This document shows positions 51,676-60,813 of a stretch of DNA of 64,000 nt, one piece after another. How positions within the stretch are numbered: the first letter of the stretch is position 1; every line of letters starts with the position of its first letter. A model generated the notes under the pieces. It saw only the letters and a list, made by a program, of their open reading frames with translations. It had not been told where the DNA came from and did no database searches. The stretch covers positions 1,921,501-1,985,500 of the forward strand of contig NZ_AP022672.1 in the NCBI RefSeq assembly GCF_013374095.1, in the 5' to 3' direction. The position numbers and the translations under genes were made by a program. The stretch is from Sphingomonas sp. HMP6. Lineage in GTDB: Bacteria; Pseudomonadota; Alphaproteobacteria; Sphingomonadales; Sphingomonadaceae.

Positions 51676-52347
51676 CTAGCGGCAAAACCCCGCGCGATCG
51701 TCTTCGAGATGCAGATGGTTATAATGCGCCGCGTTGTAATCGGGGCTGAGCACCGTGCCGAAGCGCTTGCACGCCGACGCGCGAATCGCCCGCAGAAACC
51801 CCCGCGTGTCGGCATCACCGCCATTCCATCCCTGCTGCAGCGTAATTCGCCGTCCGTCCTTCAGCACGAATCCCGACACGTCGATCGCATTGGCGCTGGC
51901 ATGCCCCGATAGCCTTCCGCCCGCCCCCGGGGCGCCCACCACCGCGCGACAGGCATAGCTTCCCATGCTCTCGATCCGCACCAGATCGCTCCCCAGCATC
52001 TGCCGCGCGGCGGGTGCCACGGCATGGTCGACCCAACCGGTGAAGCTGCGCGCGAGACCGCAGCGCATCGCCTTGATGTTGGTGACGGGCACGCCGATGT
52101 CGAGCAGCTGCAACGCGCCGATCACTTGACACCCGCCCCCATAATCGCGGTCGGGCAGCGGCGAAAACCGCACGTCCGCACGCGCCAGATCGGCAAAGCA
52201 CGCCTGCGTCTCGCGGCTGGTCGGCAGGTTGAGCATGGCCGGCTTCGCCCCACCCAGTCGCGGCGGCGGACGCCGGTCGCTCCCGCCGCCCGATACGCAG
52301 GAGGCGAGCAGCACGGGTAACGCAAGGGCGGCAATGCGGCGCAGCAT
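51676..52347 (-). CDS. Extensin-like C-terminal domain lipoprotein
   Basis: 223 residues. Lipoprotein signal MLRRIAALALPVLLASC. The extensin-C fold has IGALQLLDIGVPVTNIKAM, SYACRAVVGAPGAGGRLSGH and ASANAIDVSGFVL, with the metal-site HASANAID and HYNHLHLE motifs of D-Ala-D-Ala-carboxypeptidase-like (peptidase M15-type) enzymes. It probably acts on cell wall. ATG 52347. Confidence 0.9.
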   Translation of the reverse strand: MLRRIAALALPVLLASCVSGGGSDRRPPPRLGGAKPAMLNLPTSRETQACFADLARADVRFSPLPDRDYGGGCQVIGALQLLDIGVPVTNIKAMRCGLARSFTGWVDHAVAPAARQMLGSDLVRIESMGSYACRAVVGAPGAGGRLSGHASANAIDVSGFVLKDGRRITLQQGWNGGDADTRGFLRAIRASACKRFGTVLSPDYNAAHYNHLHLEDDRAGFCR

Positions 52348-52437
52348 GGCAACGGGATACCCTGTACCCCTGCCCAACCGCTACCCCGCTTGCGACGAAC
52401 GACTCACCGCTTGACCCGCCCCGCAAACTCTATACGG

Positions 52438-52490
52438 GCGGCAACGGGCCACGCGGTCCCAACGCCGCGCGTGCTCTCTGTGAGGAGAGA
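52438..52490 (+). promoter_or_regulatory. Candidate serC leader RNA motif
   Basis: In the 57 bases before serC, GCGGC (52438) pairs with GCCGC across symmetric AAC loops, and GGGCC pairs with GGTCC(C) inside. A second hairpin (CTCTC…GAGAG) covers the ribosome-binding site GAGGAGAG. This matches the position and style of the alphaproteobacterial serC motif; I cannot test its consensus here. Confidence 0.5.
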
Positions 52491-52494
52491 CTAC

Positions 52495-53628
52495 ATGACT
52501 GACCTTCCTGCGCGTCCCGCGCATCTGCCTGCACGTCCCTATTTTTCGAGCGGACCGTGCGCCAAGCCTCCCGGCTGGACCCCGACATCGCTGGCAACCG
52601 AATCGCTGGGGCGCTCGCACCGCTCGAAGATCGGCAAGACGCGGCTGCAATATTGCATCGATCTGATGCGCGAACTGCTCAAGCTCCCCGATACGCATCG
52701 CATCGGCATCGTTCCCGGCTCCGACACCGGCGCCTATGAAATGGCGATGTGGACGATGCTGGGCGCAAAGCCGGTCACCGCGCTCGCCTGGGAAAGCTTC
52801 GGCGAAGGCTGGGTCACCGACGCGGTCAAGCAGCTCAAGATCGACCCCAATGTCGTGCGCGCCGATTATGGCCAGCTGCCTGATCTGAATGCGGTCGACT
52901 GGTCGAACGACGTGCTGTTCACCTGGAACGGCACGACCTCGGGCGTGCGCGTGCCGAACGCCGACTGGATCCCCGCTGACCGCGAGGGGCTGTCCTTCGC
53001 CGACGCGACCAGCGCGGTGTTTGCCTATGACATCGATTGGGACAAGATCGACGTTGCGACCTTCTCCTGGCAGAAGGTGCTGGGCGGCGAAGGCGCGCAC
53101 GGCGTTCTGATCCTCGGCCCGCGTGCGGTCGAACGGCTCGAAAGCTACACCCCCGCTTGGCCGCTGCCCAAGGTGTTCCGCCTCGTGTCGAAGGGCAAGC
53201 TGACCGAAGGCGTGTTCAAGGGCGAGACGATCAACACCCCCTCGATGCTCGCGGTCGAGGATTGCATCGCCGCGCTCGAATGGGCGAAGACCGTCGGCGG
53301 CGCGGACGGGCTGATCGCGCGGAGCGACGCCAATGCCGCCGCGCTCAACCAGATCGTCGCGGACCGGCCGTGGCTCGGGCACCTCGCGGCGGATGCGGCG
53401 ACGCGGTCAAAGACCAGCGTCTGCCTGACGGTCGAGGGCGCCGACGAGGCGTTCATCAAGGCGTTCGCCGGGTTGCTCGAAAAGGAGCACGCGGCGTATG
53501 ACATTGCGGGCTACCGCGATGCACCGCCGGGCCTGCGCATCTGGTGCGGCGCGACCGTCGATACCGCCGATGTGGTCGCGCTCGGGCCGTGGCTCGACTG
53601 GGCTTATGCGACCGTGAAGGCCGCCTGA
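52495..53628 (+). CDS. serC: Phosphoserine transaminase
   Basis: 377 residues. PARPYFSSGPCAKPPGW (phosphate-binding start), DTGAYEMAMWTMLGAKPV, and the PLP-lysine region DVATFSWQKVLGGEGAHG (K about residue 199) are typical of the class V transaminase SerC of alphaproteobacteria. It makes phosphoserine from 3-phosphohydroxypyruvate. ATG 52495 after GAGGAGAG. Operon with serA. Confidence 0.97.
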   Translation: MTDLPARPAHLPARPYFSSGPCAKPPGWTPTSLATESLGRSHRSKIGKTRLQYCIDLMRELLKLPDTHRIGIVPGSDTGAYEMAMWTMLGAKPVTALAWESFGEGWVTDAVKQLKIDPNVVRADYGQLPDLNAVDWSNDVLFTWNGTTSGVRVPNADWIPADREGLSFADATSAVFAYDIDWDKIDVATFSWQKVLGGEGAHGVLILGPRAVERLESYTPAWPLPKVFRLVSKGKLTEGVFKGETINTPSMLAVEDCIAALEWAKTVGGADGLIARSDANAAALNQIVADRPWLGHLAADAATRSKTSVCLTVEGADEAFIKAFAGLLEKEHAAYDIAGYRDAPPGLRIWCGATVDTADVVALGPWLDWAYATVKAA

Positions 53629-53633
53629 ACCTT

Positions 53634-53764
53634 CTCCCTCTCCCCTTCAGGGGAGAGGGCCGGGAGAGGGGCAGTCCAGCACGCCACCCTCCCCGTATCC
53701 CACTTCCCCTCTCCCGCGCTTCGCTGCGCTCGCTTGCCCTCTCCCCGCCTGCGGGGAGAGGGGA
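53634..53764. repeat. Family C inverted repeat pair between serC and serA
   Basis: CTCTCCCCTTCAGGGGAGAG (left) and CTCTCCCCGCCTGCGGGGAG (right) are related palindromes; AGGGCCGGGAGAGGGG and CCCCTCTCCCG are complementary. The right arm ends 17 bases before the serA start. Confidence 0.82.
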
Positions 53765-53781
53765 AAAGAAAGGAACTCCCC

Positions 53782-55359
53782 ATGCCAAAAGTCCTCATCT
53801 CCGACAAAATGGACCCCAAAGCCGCCCAGATCTTCCGCGAACGCGGCGTCGAGGTCGACGAGATCACCGGCAAGACCCCGGAAGAGCTGATCGCGATCAT
53901 CGGCGACTATGACGGCCTCGCGATCCGCAGTTCGACCAAGGTGACCAAGGCGATCCTTGCTGCTGCGACCAACCTCAAGGTCATCGGCCGCGCCGGGATC
54001 GGCGTCGACAATGTCGATATCCCCGCGGCATCGGCGCAGGGCGTGGTCGTCATGAACACGCCGTTCGGCAATTCGATTACCACCGCCGAGCACGCCATCG
54101 CCTTGATGTTCGCCCTCGCGCGCCAGCTTCCCGAGGCCGACGCCTCGACCCAGGCCGGCAAGTGGGAGAAGAACCGCTTCATGGGCGTCGAAGTCACGTC
54201 CAAGACGCTCGGCCTGATCGGCGCGGGCAATATCGGCTCGATCGTTGCCGATCGCGCGCTAGGGCTGCGGATGAAGGTGATCGCGTTCGATCCGTTCCTG
54301 TCGCCCGAACGCGCGGTGGAGATCGGCGTGGAGAAGGTCGAGCTCGACGATCTGCTCGCGCGTGCCGATTTCATCACGCTCCACACGCCGCTGACCGACC
54401 AGACGCGCAACATCCTGTCGGCAGAAAATCTCGCCAAAACCAAAAAGGGCGTGCGCATCATCAATTGCGCGCGTGGCGGGCTGATCGACGAGGCAGCGCT
54501 CAAGGCGGGGCTCGATTCGGGCCATATCGGCGGTGCCGCACTCGACGTGTTCGTGCAGGAACCGGCCAAGGAATCGCCCCTGTTCGGCACGCCCAATTTC
54601 GTCTCGACCCCGCATCTCGGGGCCTCGACTGACGAAGCGCAAGTCAATGTCGCGATCCAGGTCGCCGAGCAGATGTCGGATTATCTGATGTCGGGCGGAG
54701 TCACCAACGCGCTCAACGTGCCGTCGCTCTCCGCCGAGGAAGCGCCGCGCCTGAAGCCGTACATGGCGCTCGCCGAGAAGCTCGGCAGCCTGGTCGGGCA
54801 GCTCACCACCGGGTCGATCGGTCGCATCTCGATCCACAGCGAGGGTGCCGCCGCCGAGCTCAACCAGAAGCCGATGGTCTCTGCCGTGCTTGCCGGGTTC
54901 CTGCGTACGCAGACCGACACGGTGAACATGGTCAACGCGCCCGTCCTCGCCAAGGAACGCGGCATGGAAGTCCGCGAAGTCCGCACCGAGCGTGAGGGCG
55001 ATTACCACACGCTGCTGCGCGTTTCGGTCAAGACCGATGCCGGCGAGCGTTCGGTCGCGGGCACGCTGTTCGGCGATGCCGCGCCGCGCCTGGTCGAGCT
55101 GTTCGGGATCAAGGTCGAGGCCGATCTTGCCGGGCACATGCTGTATGTCGTCAATGAGGATGCGCCGGGCTTCATCGGTCGCCTGGGCTCGTTGCTTGGC
55201 GAACAAGGCGTCAACATCGGCACCTTCCACCTCGGTCGCCGCTCAGCCGGCGGTGAGGCGGTGCTGCTGCTCTCGGTCGATGATGCGGTGACACCGGAGC
55301 TCCTCGCCAAGGTCCGCGCGCTGGCTGGCGTGAAGACCGCGATGGGCTTGGCGTTTTAA
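53782..55359 (+). CDS. serA: D-3-phosphoglycerate dehydrogenase
   Basis: 525 residues, the long form. The NAD domain has GLIGAGNIGSIVADRALGL (GxGxxG) and catalytic residues near RIINCARGGLIDEAAL (Arg) and VSTPHLGASTDEAQ (His). Then comes the ASB domain and a C-terminal ACT domain (MLYVVNEDAPGFIGRLGSLL) for serine sensing. First step of serine synthesis. ATG 53782 after AAAGGAA. Confidence 0.97.
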   Translation: MPKVLISDKMDPKAAQIFRERGVEVDEITGKTPEELIAIIGDYDGLAIRSSTKVTKAILAAATNLKVIGRAGIGVDNVDIPAASAQGVVVMNTPFGNSITTAEHAIALMFALARQLPEADASTQAGKWEKNRFMGVEVTSKTLGLIGAGNIGSIVADRALGLRMKVIAFDPFLSPERAVEIGVEKVELDDLLARADFITLHTPLTDQTRNILSAENLAKTKKGVRIINCARGGLIDEAALKAGLDSGHIGGAALDVFVQEPAKESPLFGTPNFVSTPHLGASTDEAQVNVAIQVAEQMSDYLMSGGVTNALNVPSLSAEEAPRLKPYMALAEKLGSLVGQLTTGSIGRISIHSEGAAAELNQKPMVSAVLAGFLRTQTDTVNMVNAPVLAKERGMEVREVRTEREGDYHTLLRVSVKTDAGERSVAGTLFGDAAPRLVELFGIKVEADLAGHMLYVVNEDAPGFIGRLGSLLGEQGVNIGTFHLGRRSAGGEAVLLLSVDDAVTPELLAKVRALAGVKTAMGLAF

Positions 55360-55380
55360 GCAGGCGACGGTAGCCTCTTC

Positions 55381-55421
55381 TTCTCCCTCTCCCCTCAGGG
55401 GAGAGGGCCGGGGAGAGGGGC
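55381..55421. repeat. Family C repeat, left flank of DUF559 cassette
   Basis: TTCTCCCTCTCCCCTCAGGG and the following 20 bases form a hairpin; the 40-bp unit reappears inverted at 55769-55809 with about 38 identical positions. Confidence 0.92.
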
Positions 55422-55422
55422 C

Positions 55423-55821
55423 GTGCCGCAAACCAATAAAGAGTTGCTCGCGCGCGCCAAATACATGCGCAGCAATCCCACCCCGGCAGAAGCACGCCTA
55501 TGGTACAATCTCCGCGCCAAGCGCTTCGAGGCCATCAAGTTCAGCCACCAAGTCGTCATCTACCCCTACATTGCCGACTTCGTCGCGCGCTCGCGAAAGT
55601 TCGTGATCGAGGTTGACGGCGATACCCACGCAAGCGACGGAGCCTATGATGCCCGCCGCACTGCGTGGCTGGAAAACCAAGGGTATTGCGTGATCCGCTT
55701 CTCCAACGCCGACGTGATGGGAAATCTCGGTGGCGTTCTCGAAGCAATCAGCGTTGCGCTTGGTACTGCCCCTCTCCCCGGCCCTCTCCCCGACGGGGAG
55801 AGGGAGAAGGACGTTCGATGA
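55423..55821 (+). CDS. DUF559 (Vsr/PD-(D/E)xK-like) endonuclease-family protein
   Basis: 132 residues. NPTPAEARLWYNLRAKRFEA (E23) is the DUF559 start. The likely active site is YIADF (D52) and FVIEVDGDTH (E63, D65), matching the PD-(D/E)xK arrangement shared with Vsr. GTG 55423 lies two bases after the left repeat, whose GAGAGGGG serves as ribosome-binding site. The last 15 residues (PLPGPLPDGEREKDV) are encoded by the right repeat. It sits between serA and hisZ and overlaps hisZ by ATGA. No methylase is nearby. Confidence 0.88.
   Translation: MPQTNKELLARAKYMRSNPTPAEARLWYNLRAKRFEAIKFSHQVVIYPYIADFVARSRKFVIEVDGDTHASDGAYDARRTAWLENQGYCVIRFSNADVMGNLGGVLEAISVALGTAPLPGPLPDGEREKDVR
55769..55809. repeat. 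Family C repeat, right flank of DUF559 cassette
   Basis: Inverse of the unit at 55381-55421, with only the central two bases differing. Encodes the C-terminal residues of the DUF559 protein. Confidence 0.92.
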
Positions 55822-56924
55822 CCACCGCTCTCCTCCCCACCGGTTTCCGCGACCGGCTCCCCCCTTTCGCCGATGCCGCCGCGCGACTCGAACAGGCGGT
55901 GCTCGGCACGGCCTATGCGCATGGCTATGAACGCGCCGATCCGGCGCTGGCCGAATTCGAAGCAGGACTCGCCGGGCGCCTGAAAGCGGCGCGCGCGCAG
56001 GATGCGGTGCGCTTCGTCGATCCGGTGAGCCAGGCGACGCTGGCGATCCGGCCCGACATGACCGCACAGATCGGCCGCATCGCCGCAACGCGGATGGCGC
56101 ACCACCCACGCCCGGTGCGGTTGTCCTATGCTGGCCCCGTGCTGAAACTGCGCGCCTCGCAGCTCTCGCCCGACCGTGAAATGCGCCAGATCGGCTGTGA
56201 ACTGATCGGGCTCGACACCGTCGCCGCCGCGCGCGAGATCGTCGAAGTCGTGGTCGCGGCGCTGACCGCGGCGGGCGTCGCCGACGTGTCGATCGATTTT
56301 ACTCTGCCCGATTTGATCGACGTGCTGGCGGGCGGTCCGTTCCCGGTCGATCCGGCGCAAATCCAAGCGTTGCGCGACCGACTCGACGCCAAGGATGCGG
56401 GCGGCGTCGCGGCGATCGCCCCGGCCTATCTCCCGCTCATTGCCGCCGCTGGCCCCTTCTTCGAGGCGCATGACCGGCTGTGTGCGTTCGATGCGGGCGG
56501 GGCGCTGACCTCGCGGCTCGATGCGCTGTGGCAGATCGCCGATGGCCTCAAGGGCCGCGTCGCGCTGACGCTCGATCCGACCGAGCGGCACGGCTTCGAA
56601 TTCCAGAGCTGGCTCGGTTTCTCGATCTTCGCGGGGGGCTTACGCGGCGAAATCGGGCGCGGCGGCACCTATACGATCCTGCACGAAGACGGCGCGGAGG
56701 AAGCCGCCGTCGGCTTCTCGCTCTATGCCGACGCCATCGTCGCGGCGGGCCTTGCCGACACCGACCGCCGCCGCCTGTTCGTGCCGCTCGGCACCGATCC
56801 GGCGCTGACGGCAAGGATGCGCGGCGAAGGCTGGGTCACGGTCGCGGCGCTGGAGGCTGGCGATACGCCTAAGGCGCAGCTTTGCACGCACTTGCTGGCG
56901 GACGGCGAAGCACGGTCGCTCTAA
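55818..56924 (+). CDS. hisZ: ATP phosphoribosyltransferase regulatory subunit HisZ
   Basis: 368 residues, HisRS-like class II fold without anticodon domain: TGFRDRLPPFADAAARLEQ, FVDPVSQATLAIRPDMTAQI and YAGPVLKLRASQLSPDREMR. A late GGRYD-like motif is replaced by IGRGGTYTIL. It regulates the short HisG in histidine synthesis. ATG 55818 overlaps the DUF559 stop, so translation may be coupled to the cassette. In sphingomonads hisZ usually follows serA directly, from memory. Confidence 0.9.
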   Translation: MTTALLPTGFRDRLPPFADAAARLEQAVLGTAYAHGYERADPALAEFEAGLAGRLKAARAQDAVRFVDPVSQATLAIRPDMTAQIGRIAATRMAHHPRPVRLSYAGPVLKLRASQLSPDREMRQIGCELIGLDTVAAAREIVEVVVAALTAAGVADVSIDFTLPDLIDVLAGGPFPVDPAQIQALRDRLDAKDAGGVAAIAPAYLPLIAAAGPFFEAHDRLCAFDAGGALTSRLDALWQIADGLKGRVALTLDPTERHGFEFQSWLGFSIFAGGLRGEIGRGGTYTILHEDGAEEAAVGFSLYADAIVAAGLADTDRRRLFVPLGTDPALTARMRGEGWVTVAALEAGDTPKAQLCTHLLADGEARSL

Positions 56925-56925
56925 C

Positions 56926-57840
56926 CTACCGCACGAAGTGGCGCTTCAGATACGCATCGACCAGCGCGGTTGCGGGATAATCGGGTTCGCCGAGCTTGCG
57001 GTTGATCTCCATATGGCCGCGCAGCCCCTTGCCCTCGACCGCCTTCACCTCGGCTGGTGTGCCTGCCGCGCGCAGCGCCGCGCCGAGCGCGGTCGATTGC
57101 GCCGTGCCGTCGTCGCGCGCGATGTGGAGGATCAGGAAATCGGGGGCATTGGGTGCGGCGACCTGAAAGGTCGGGGACAGCGCTTTCTGCCGGGCGGGAT
57201 CGCTGCCGAACGCCTGCACATAGGTGTCGTGCATGAAATTACCGCCCTCGGCGATCTGGCGCGGCACGTCATACGCCGCCCCGTCGAGCAGGATCACGCC
57301 GCGCACGGCAGCGGGCTTCATTCCGGCCTTGGCGAAGTAGCGCGGATCGGTGCCGACCAGCGCCGCCAGATGCGCACCCGCGCTATGCCCCATCAGCACG
57401 ATGCGGGTTGGGTCGAACCCCAGCTTCGCGGCTTGTCCGCGCAGCGCGGCCACCGCATCGGCGACGTCCTGCGCTTGCTGTTCGACCGTTGCGGCAGGAA
57501 CCAGCCGATAATCGATCGACGCGAAGGCGTACCCCGCCGCGAGCGAATGCGAGACCTTGGCCGCGCCGGTGGTGTTCGACTTGTCGCCGCGCTTCCATCC
57601 GCCGCCGTGGACGAAGATCACCAGCGGTGCGTCGGGCGCCTTTGCACGCCAGAAATCGAGATGCTGGAGCGGATCGGCACCATAAGCGATGTCGGTCTTG
57701 CCGGGCACCGGGGCCTCCTGCGTCCGCCCCTCCATGCGCTGCTCCATCCGCTGCGCGATCCGTTCGCGGAAGCTCTGGCGTGCCTCGGCAGGCGTGAAAG
57801 CGATGGCGGCGACAAGCACGGGCACAAGCAGGCGGATCAT
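56926..57840 (-). CDS. Exported alpha/beta hydrolase (HSL/esterase type)
   Basis: 304 residues. A signal peptide (MIRLLVPVLVAAIAFTPAEA) precedes the fold: oxyanion HGGGWKRGD, nucleophile elbow GHSAGAHLAAL (Ser about residue 153) and late HIARDDGTAQ / GHMEINRKL with Asp and His. Substrate unknown; esterase or lipase. Convergent with hisZ, between hisZ and purA. Confidence 0.92.
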   Translation of the reverse strand: MIRLLVPVLVAAIAFTPAEARQSFRERIAQRMEQRMEGRTQEAPVPGKTDIAYGADPLQHLDFWRAKAPDAPLVIFVHGGGWKRGDKSNTTGAAKVSHSLAAGYAFASIDYRLVPAATVEQQAQDVADAVAALRGQAAKLGFDPTRIVLMGHSAGAHLAALVGTDPRYFAKAGMKPAAVRGVILLDGAAYDVPRQIAEGGNFMHDTYVQAFGSDPARQKALSPTFQVAAPNAPDFLILHIARDDGTAQSTALGAALRAAGTPAEVKAVEGKGLRGHMEINRKLGEPDYPATALVDAYLKRHFVR

Positions 57841-57990
57841 GGCGGCGTCCCTCGATCGTTACGCATCCAGCTATCGTGGCCCAGCAAACCGGGTCAAACG
57901 ATCAAGTGTAACAGATTGTAGGGGGTGGACGCTTGCGCCCGCTCTACCTAGGGAAAGGCCGATTTCCGGCACACCCTGAAAGGTGGACAA

Positions 57991-59280
57991 TTGGCCAACG
58001 TAGCAGTGATCGGCGCCCAATGGGGCGATGAAGGCAAAGGCAAGATCGTCGACTGGCTCGCCGAGCGCGCCGATGTCGTCGTGCGCTTTCAGGGCGGGCA
58101 CAACGCCGGGCATACGCTCGTCGTTGGCGAGAAGGTGTATAAGCTCTCCTTGCTGCCCTCGGGCATCGTGCGCGGGACGCCGTCGGTGATCGGCAATGGC
58201 GTGGTGCTCGATCCGTGGGCGCTGAAGGCCGAGGTCGAGAAATTGCGCGGGCAAGGCGTGACGATCACGCCTGACACGCTGATGGTGTCGGATACCTGCG
58301 CGCTGATCCTCCCCTTCCACCGCGATCTCGATTCGCTGCGCGAGGATGCAAGCGGCGCTGGCAAGATCGGCACGACGCGGCGCGGGATTGGTCCGGCGTA
58401 TGAGGACAAGGTCGGGCGGCGGGCGATCCGCGTCTGCGACCTCGCGCATCTCGACGCGCTCGGGCCGCAACTCGATCGGCTGACCGCACACCACGACGCG
58501 CTGCGCGCTGGCTTTGGCGAGCCGCCGGTAGACCGCGAAGCCCTGATCGCCGAGCTGCGCGAGATTGCGCCGTTCGTATTGCCGTTCGCCAAGCCGACGT
58601 GGCGCGATCTCAATGCCCTTCGCGCACGCGGGCGGCGGATTCTGTTCGAGGGCGCGCAAGGCGTGCTGCTCGACGTCGATCACGGGACCTATCCATTCGT
58701 CACCTCGTCAAACACGATCGCGGGGACCGCGGCGGGCGGATCGGGCCTTGGGCCGAGTGCGGTCGGCTTCGTGCTCGGCATCGCCAAGGCGTATACGACC
58801 CGCGTCGGCTCCGGCCCCTTCCCGACCGAGCTCGAGGATGCGACCGGCGAACGGCTGGGCGAGCGCGGCCATGAATTTGGCACGGTGACGGGTCGCAAGC
58901 GGCGCTGCGGTTGGTTCGACGCCGTACTGGTGCGGCAATCGGCGGCGGTCGGCGGCATTACCGGGATCGCGCTGACCAAGATCGACGTGCTCGATGGGTT
59001 CGATGAAGTGCGGATCTGCACCGGCTACAGCCTGCGTGGCGAGACGCTCGATTATTATCCGGCGCATGCCGCCGACCAGGCCGACGTGGTGCCGATCTAC
59101 GAGACGATGCCGGGCTGGCAGGAAACCACCGCAGGTGCGCGCAGCTGGGCCGATCTGCCGGCGCAGGCGATCAAATACATCCGCCGGATCGAAGAGCTGA
59201 TCCGCTGCCCCGTCGCTTTGGTCTCGACCAGCCCGGAACGCGAGGACACGATCCTGGTGCGCGATCCCTTCGCCGACTGA
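57991..59280 (+). CDS. purA: Adenylosuccinate synthetase
   Basis: 429 residues, TTG start ([20 protein letters not shown]). P-loop [35 protein letters not shown] and the later [13 protein letters not shown] are diagnostic. First step of AMP synthesis from IMP. SD AGGTGG lies 5 bases before TTG 57991; no ATG start fits the family N-terminus. Confidence 0.97.
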   Translation: MANVAVIGAQWGDEGKGKIVDWLAERADVVVRFQGGHNAGHTLVVGEKVYKLSLLPSGIVRGTPSVIGNGVVLDPWALKAEVEKLRGQGVTITPDTLMVSDTCALILPFHRDLDSLREDASGAGKIGTTRRGIGPAYEDKVGRRAIRVCDLAHLDALGPQLDRLTAHHDALRAGFGEPPVDREALIAELREIAPFVLPFAKPTWRDLNALRARGRRILFEGAQGVLLDVDHGTYPFVTSSNTIAGTAAGGSGLGPSAVGFVLGIAKAYTTRVGSGPFPTELEDATGERLGERGHEFGTVTGRKRRCGWFDAVLVRQSAAVGGITGIALTKIDVLDGFDEVRICTGYSLRGETLDYYPAHAADQADVVPIYETMPGWQETTAGARSWADLPAQAIKYIRRIEELIRCPVALVSTSPEREDTILVRDPFAD

Positions 59281-59284
59281 TACG

Positions 59285-59318
59285 AAAAGCCCCGGCCCTG
59301 CGGGTGCAGGACCGGGGC
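59285..59318 (-). terminator. Rho-independent terminator for the minus-strand 98-aa gene
   Basis: GCCCCGGCCCTGC and GCAGGACCGGGGC pair around GGGT. Read on the minus strand the stem is followed by TTTT (59288-59285), so it ends the gene at 59345-59641; it may also stall purA transcripts. Confidence 0.75.
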
Positions 59319-59344
59319 CAAACGCATAATCCGCCAGGCGCCGA

Positions 59345-59641
59345 TTACATCGGCTTCTTTTTGGTCTTCTTCGTCGTCGTGGTGGTCGTCGATTCGCCCG
59401 GGGTCTGCGTCGTCATGGTCTGATCCGCGGGCGAAGTGGTCGGTGTTGCCATCGGATCAGGCGACGTCGGGGTCGGCTGCTGGATCGTGCTCGGGGGGAC
59501 GTCGGTCGTCGTGGGCGCAGGGGTGGTCGTTGGTGCGGTCGGCATCGTTTGCGGCTCGCCAGGGGCGGGTGCCGTGGTCTGGGCAAGTGCTGCGGTCGAG
59601 AGTGTGGCAGCGGCTATGCCGGCCAGAAGTGCGATACGCAT
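59345..59641 (-). CDS. Exported Thr/Pro-rich low-complexity protein
   Basis: 98 residues. Signal peptide MRIALLAGIAAATLSTAALA, then a tail of repeated TTPAP/TPTSPDP-like residues ending in a Thr run and KKTKKKPM. Probably unstructured, periplasmic or surface-located. No family recognised. Confidence 0.72.
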   Translation of the reverse strand: MRIALLAGIAAATLSTAALAQTTAPAPGEPQTMPTAPTTTPAPTTTDVPPSTIQQPTPTSPDPMATPTTSPADQTMTTQTPGESTTTTTTKKTKKKPM

Positions 59642-59745
59642 AAAAATAGTCCTTTCGGTACAATGACCATCGAGGTCGCACCTAACAACGCACCATAAAT
59701 CGTGCGGTCGCTCCTTTTATCCCTTCAGCAGAACGGATTGCCGGG

Positions 59746-60813
59746 TTATCCGACTTGCCCGCGATGCCGGAGTTTATGGTCCGCCAGAACCAGCGCTACC
59801 ATCGCCGCTACCACCGGTGCGCCACGAATCCCAACGCACGGATCGTGCCTACCCTTGGTCAGGATTTCGGTCGCGGCTCCACTCCGGTCGATCGTCTCGA
59901 CAGGGGTCAGGATCGACGAGGTCGGCTTGAACGCGACGCGTAAGCGTATCGGCTGCCCGGTCGAGATACCACCGGCAATGCCGCCGGCGTGATTGGCGAG
60001 GAATTCGGGGCCGTCAGCGCCGGGGCGCATGGCGTCGGCATTGTCCTCGCCCCGCAAGATCGCCGCGCCAAAGCCATCGCCGATCTCCACGCCCTTGACC
60101 GCGTTGATCCCCATACACGCCGCCGCAAGATCGGCGTCGAGCTTGGCATAGAGCGGCGCGCCCCATCCGGCGGGGACGCCAGTCGCGGAACAGCCGATCA
60201 CCGCACCGAGCGAAGACCCCGCCTTGCGCGCGGTGTCGACCAATCCCTCCCACCGCGCCGCGGCGGCGGCGTCGGGGCAGAAAAAGGGGTTACGATCGAT
60301 CTCGCTCGCATCGAAATTGGCCGGGTCGATCGCATCGCCGCCGATCGCCTCAACCCACGCGGTGATCGTCACTTCGGGGATGACCAGCCGCGCTACCGCG
60401 CCTGCAGCAACACGCGACGCCGTCTCACGCGCCGAGGAGCGCCCGCCGCCGCGATAATCGCGGAAACCGTATTTGGCGTCATAGGCATAGTCGGCGTGGC
60501 CGGGGCGGTAGGCTTTGGCGACCTCCGAATAGTCCTTCGAGCGCTGATCGACATTCTCGATCATCAGGCTGATCGGGGTGCCGGTGGACTTGCCCTCGAA
60601 CACGCCCGACAGGATGCGGACCTGGTCCGGCTCCTGCCGCTGCGTGGTGAAGCGCGAGGTGCCGGGGCGACGTTGATCGAGGAAAGGCTGGATGTCGTCC
60701 TCGCTGATAGCGATCCCCGGCGGGCACCCGTCCACCACCGCGCCGATCGCCGGACCGTGCGATTCGCCCCAGGTCGTGAAGCGGAAGAGGTGGCCGAAGG
60801 TGTTGAAGCTCAT
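59746..60813 (-). CDS. aroC: Chorismate synthase
   Basis: 355 residues. [20 protein letters not shown], the FMN-site [20 protein letters not shown] and [17 protein letters not shown] are signatures; [15 protein letters not shown] and [12 protein letters not shown] follow. Final step of the shikimate pathway. ATG 60813 shares a base with the fabI stop (TGATG). Operon with fabI. Confidence 0.97.
   Translation of the reverse strand: MSFNTFGHLFRFTTWGESHGPAIGAVVDGCPPGIAISEDDIQPFLDQRRPGTSRFTTQRQEPDQVRILSGVFEGKSTGTPISLMIENVDQRSKDYSEVAKAYRPGHADYAYDAKYGFRDYRGGGRSSARETASRVAAGAVARLVIPEVTITAWVEAIGGDAIDPANFDASEIDRNPFFCPDAAAAARWEGLVDTARKAGSSLGAVIGCSATGVPAGWGAPLYAKLDADLAAACMGINAVKGVEIGDGFGAAILRGEDNADAMRPGADGPEFLANHAGGIAGGISTGQPIRLRVAFKPTSSILTPVETIDRSGAATEILTKGRHDPCVGIRGAPVVAAMVALVLADHKLRHRGQVG

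Noticed and set aside
55423..55821. DUF559 gene as part of a restriction-modification system or Vsr repair
   Set aside because: No DNA methyltransferase lies within the window, and the protein is closer to DUF559 than to true Vsr, lacking the zinc-binding residues typical of Vsr.
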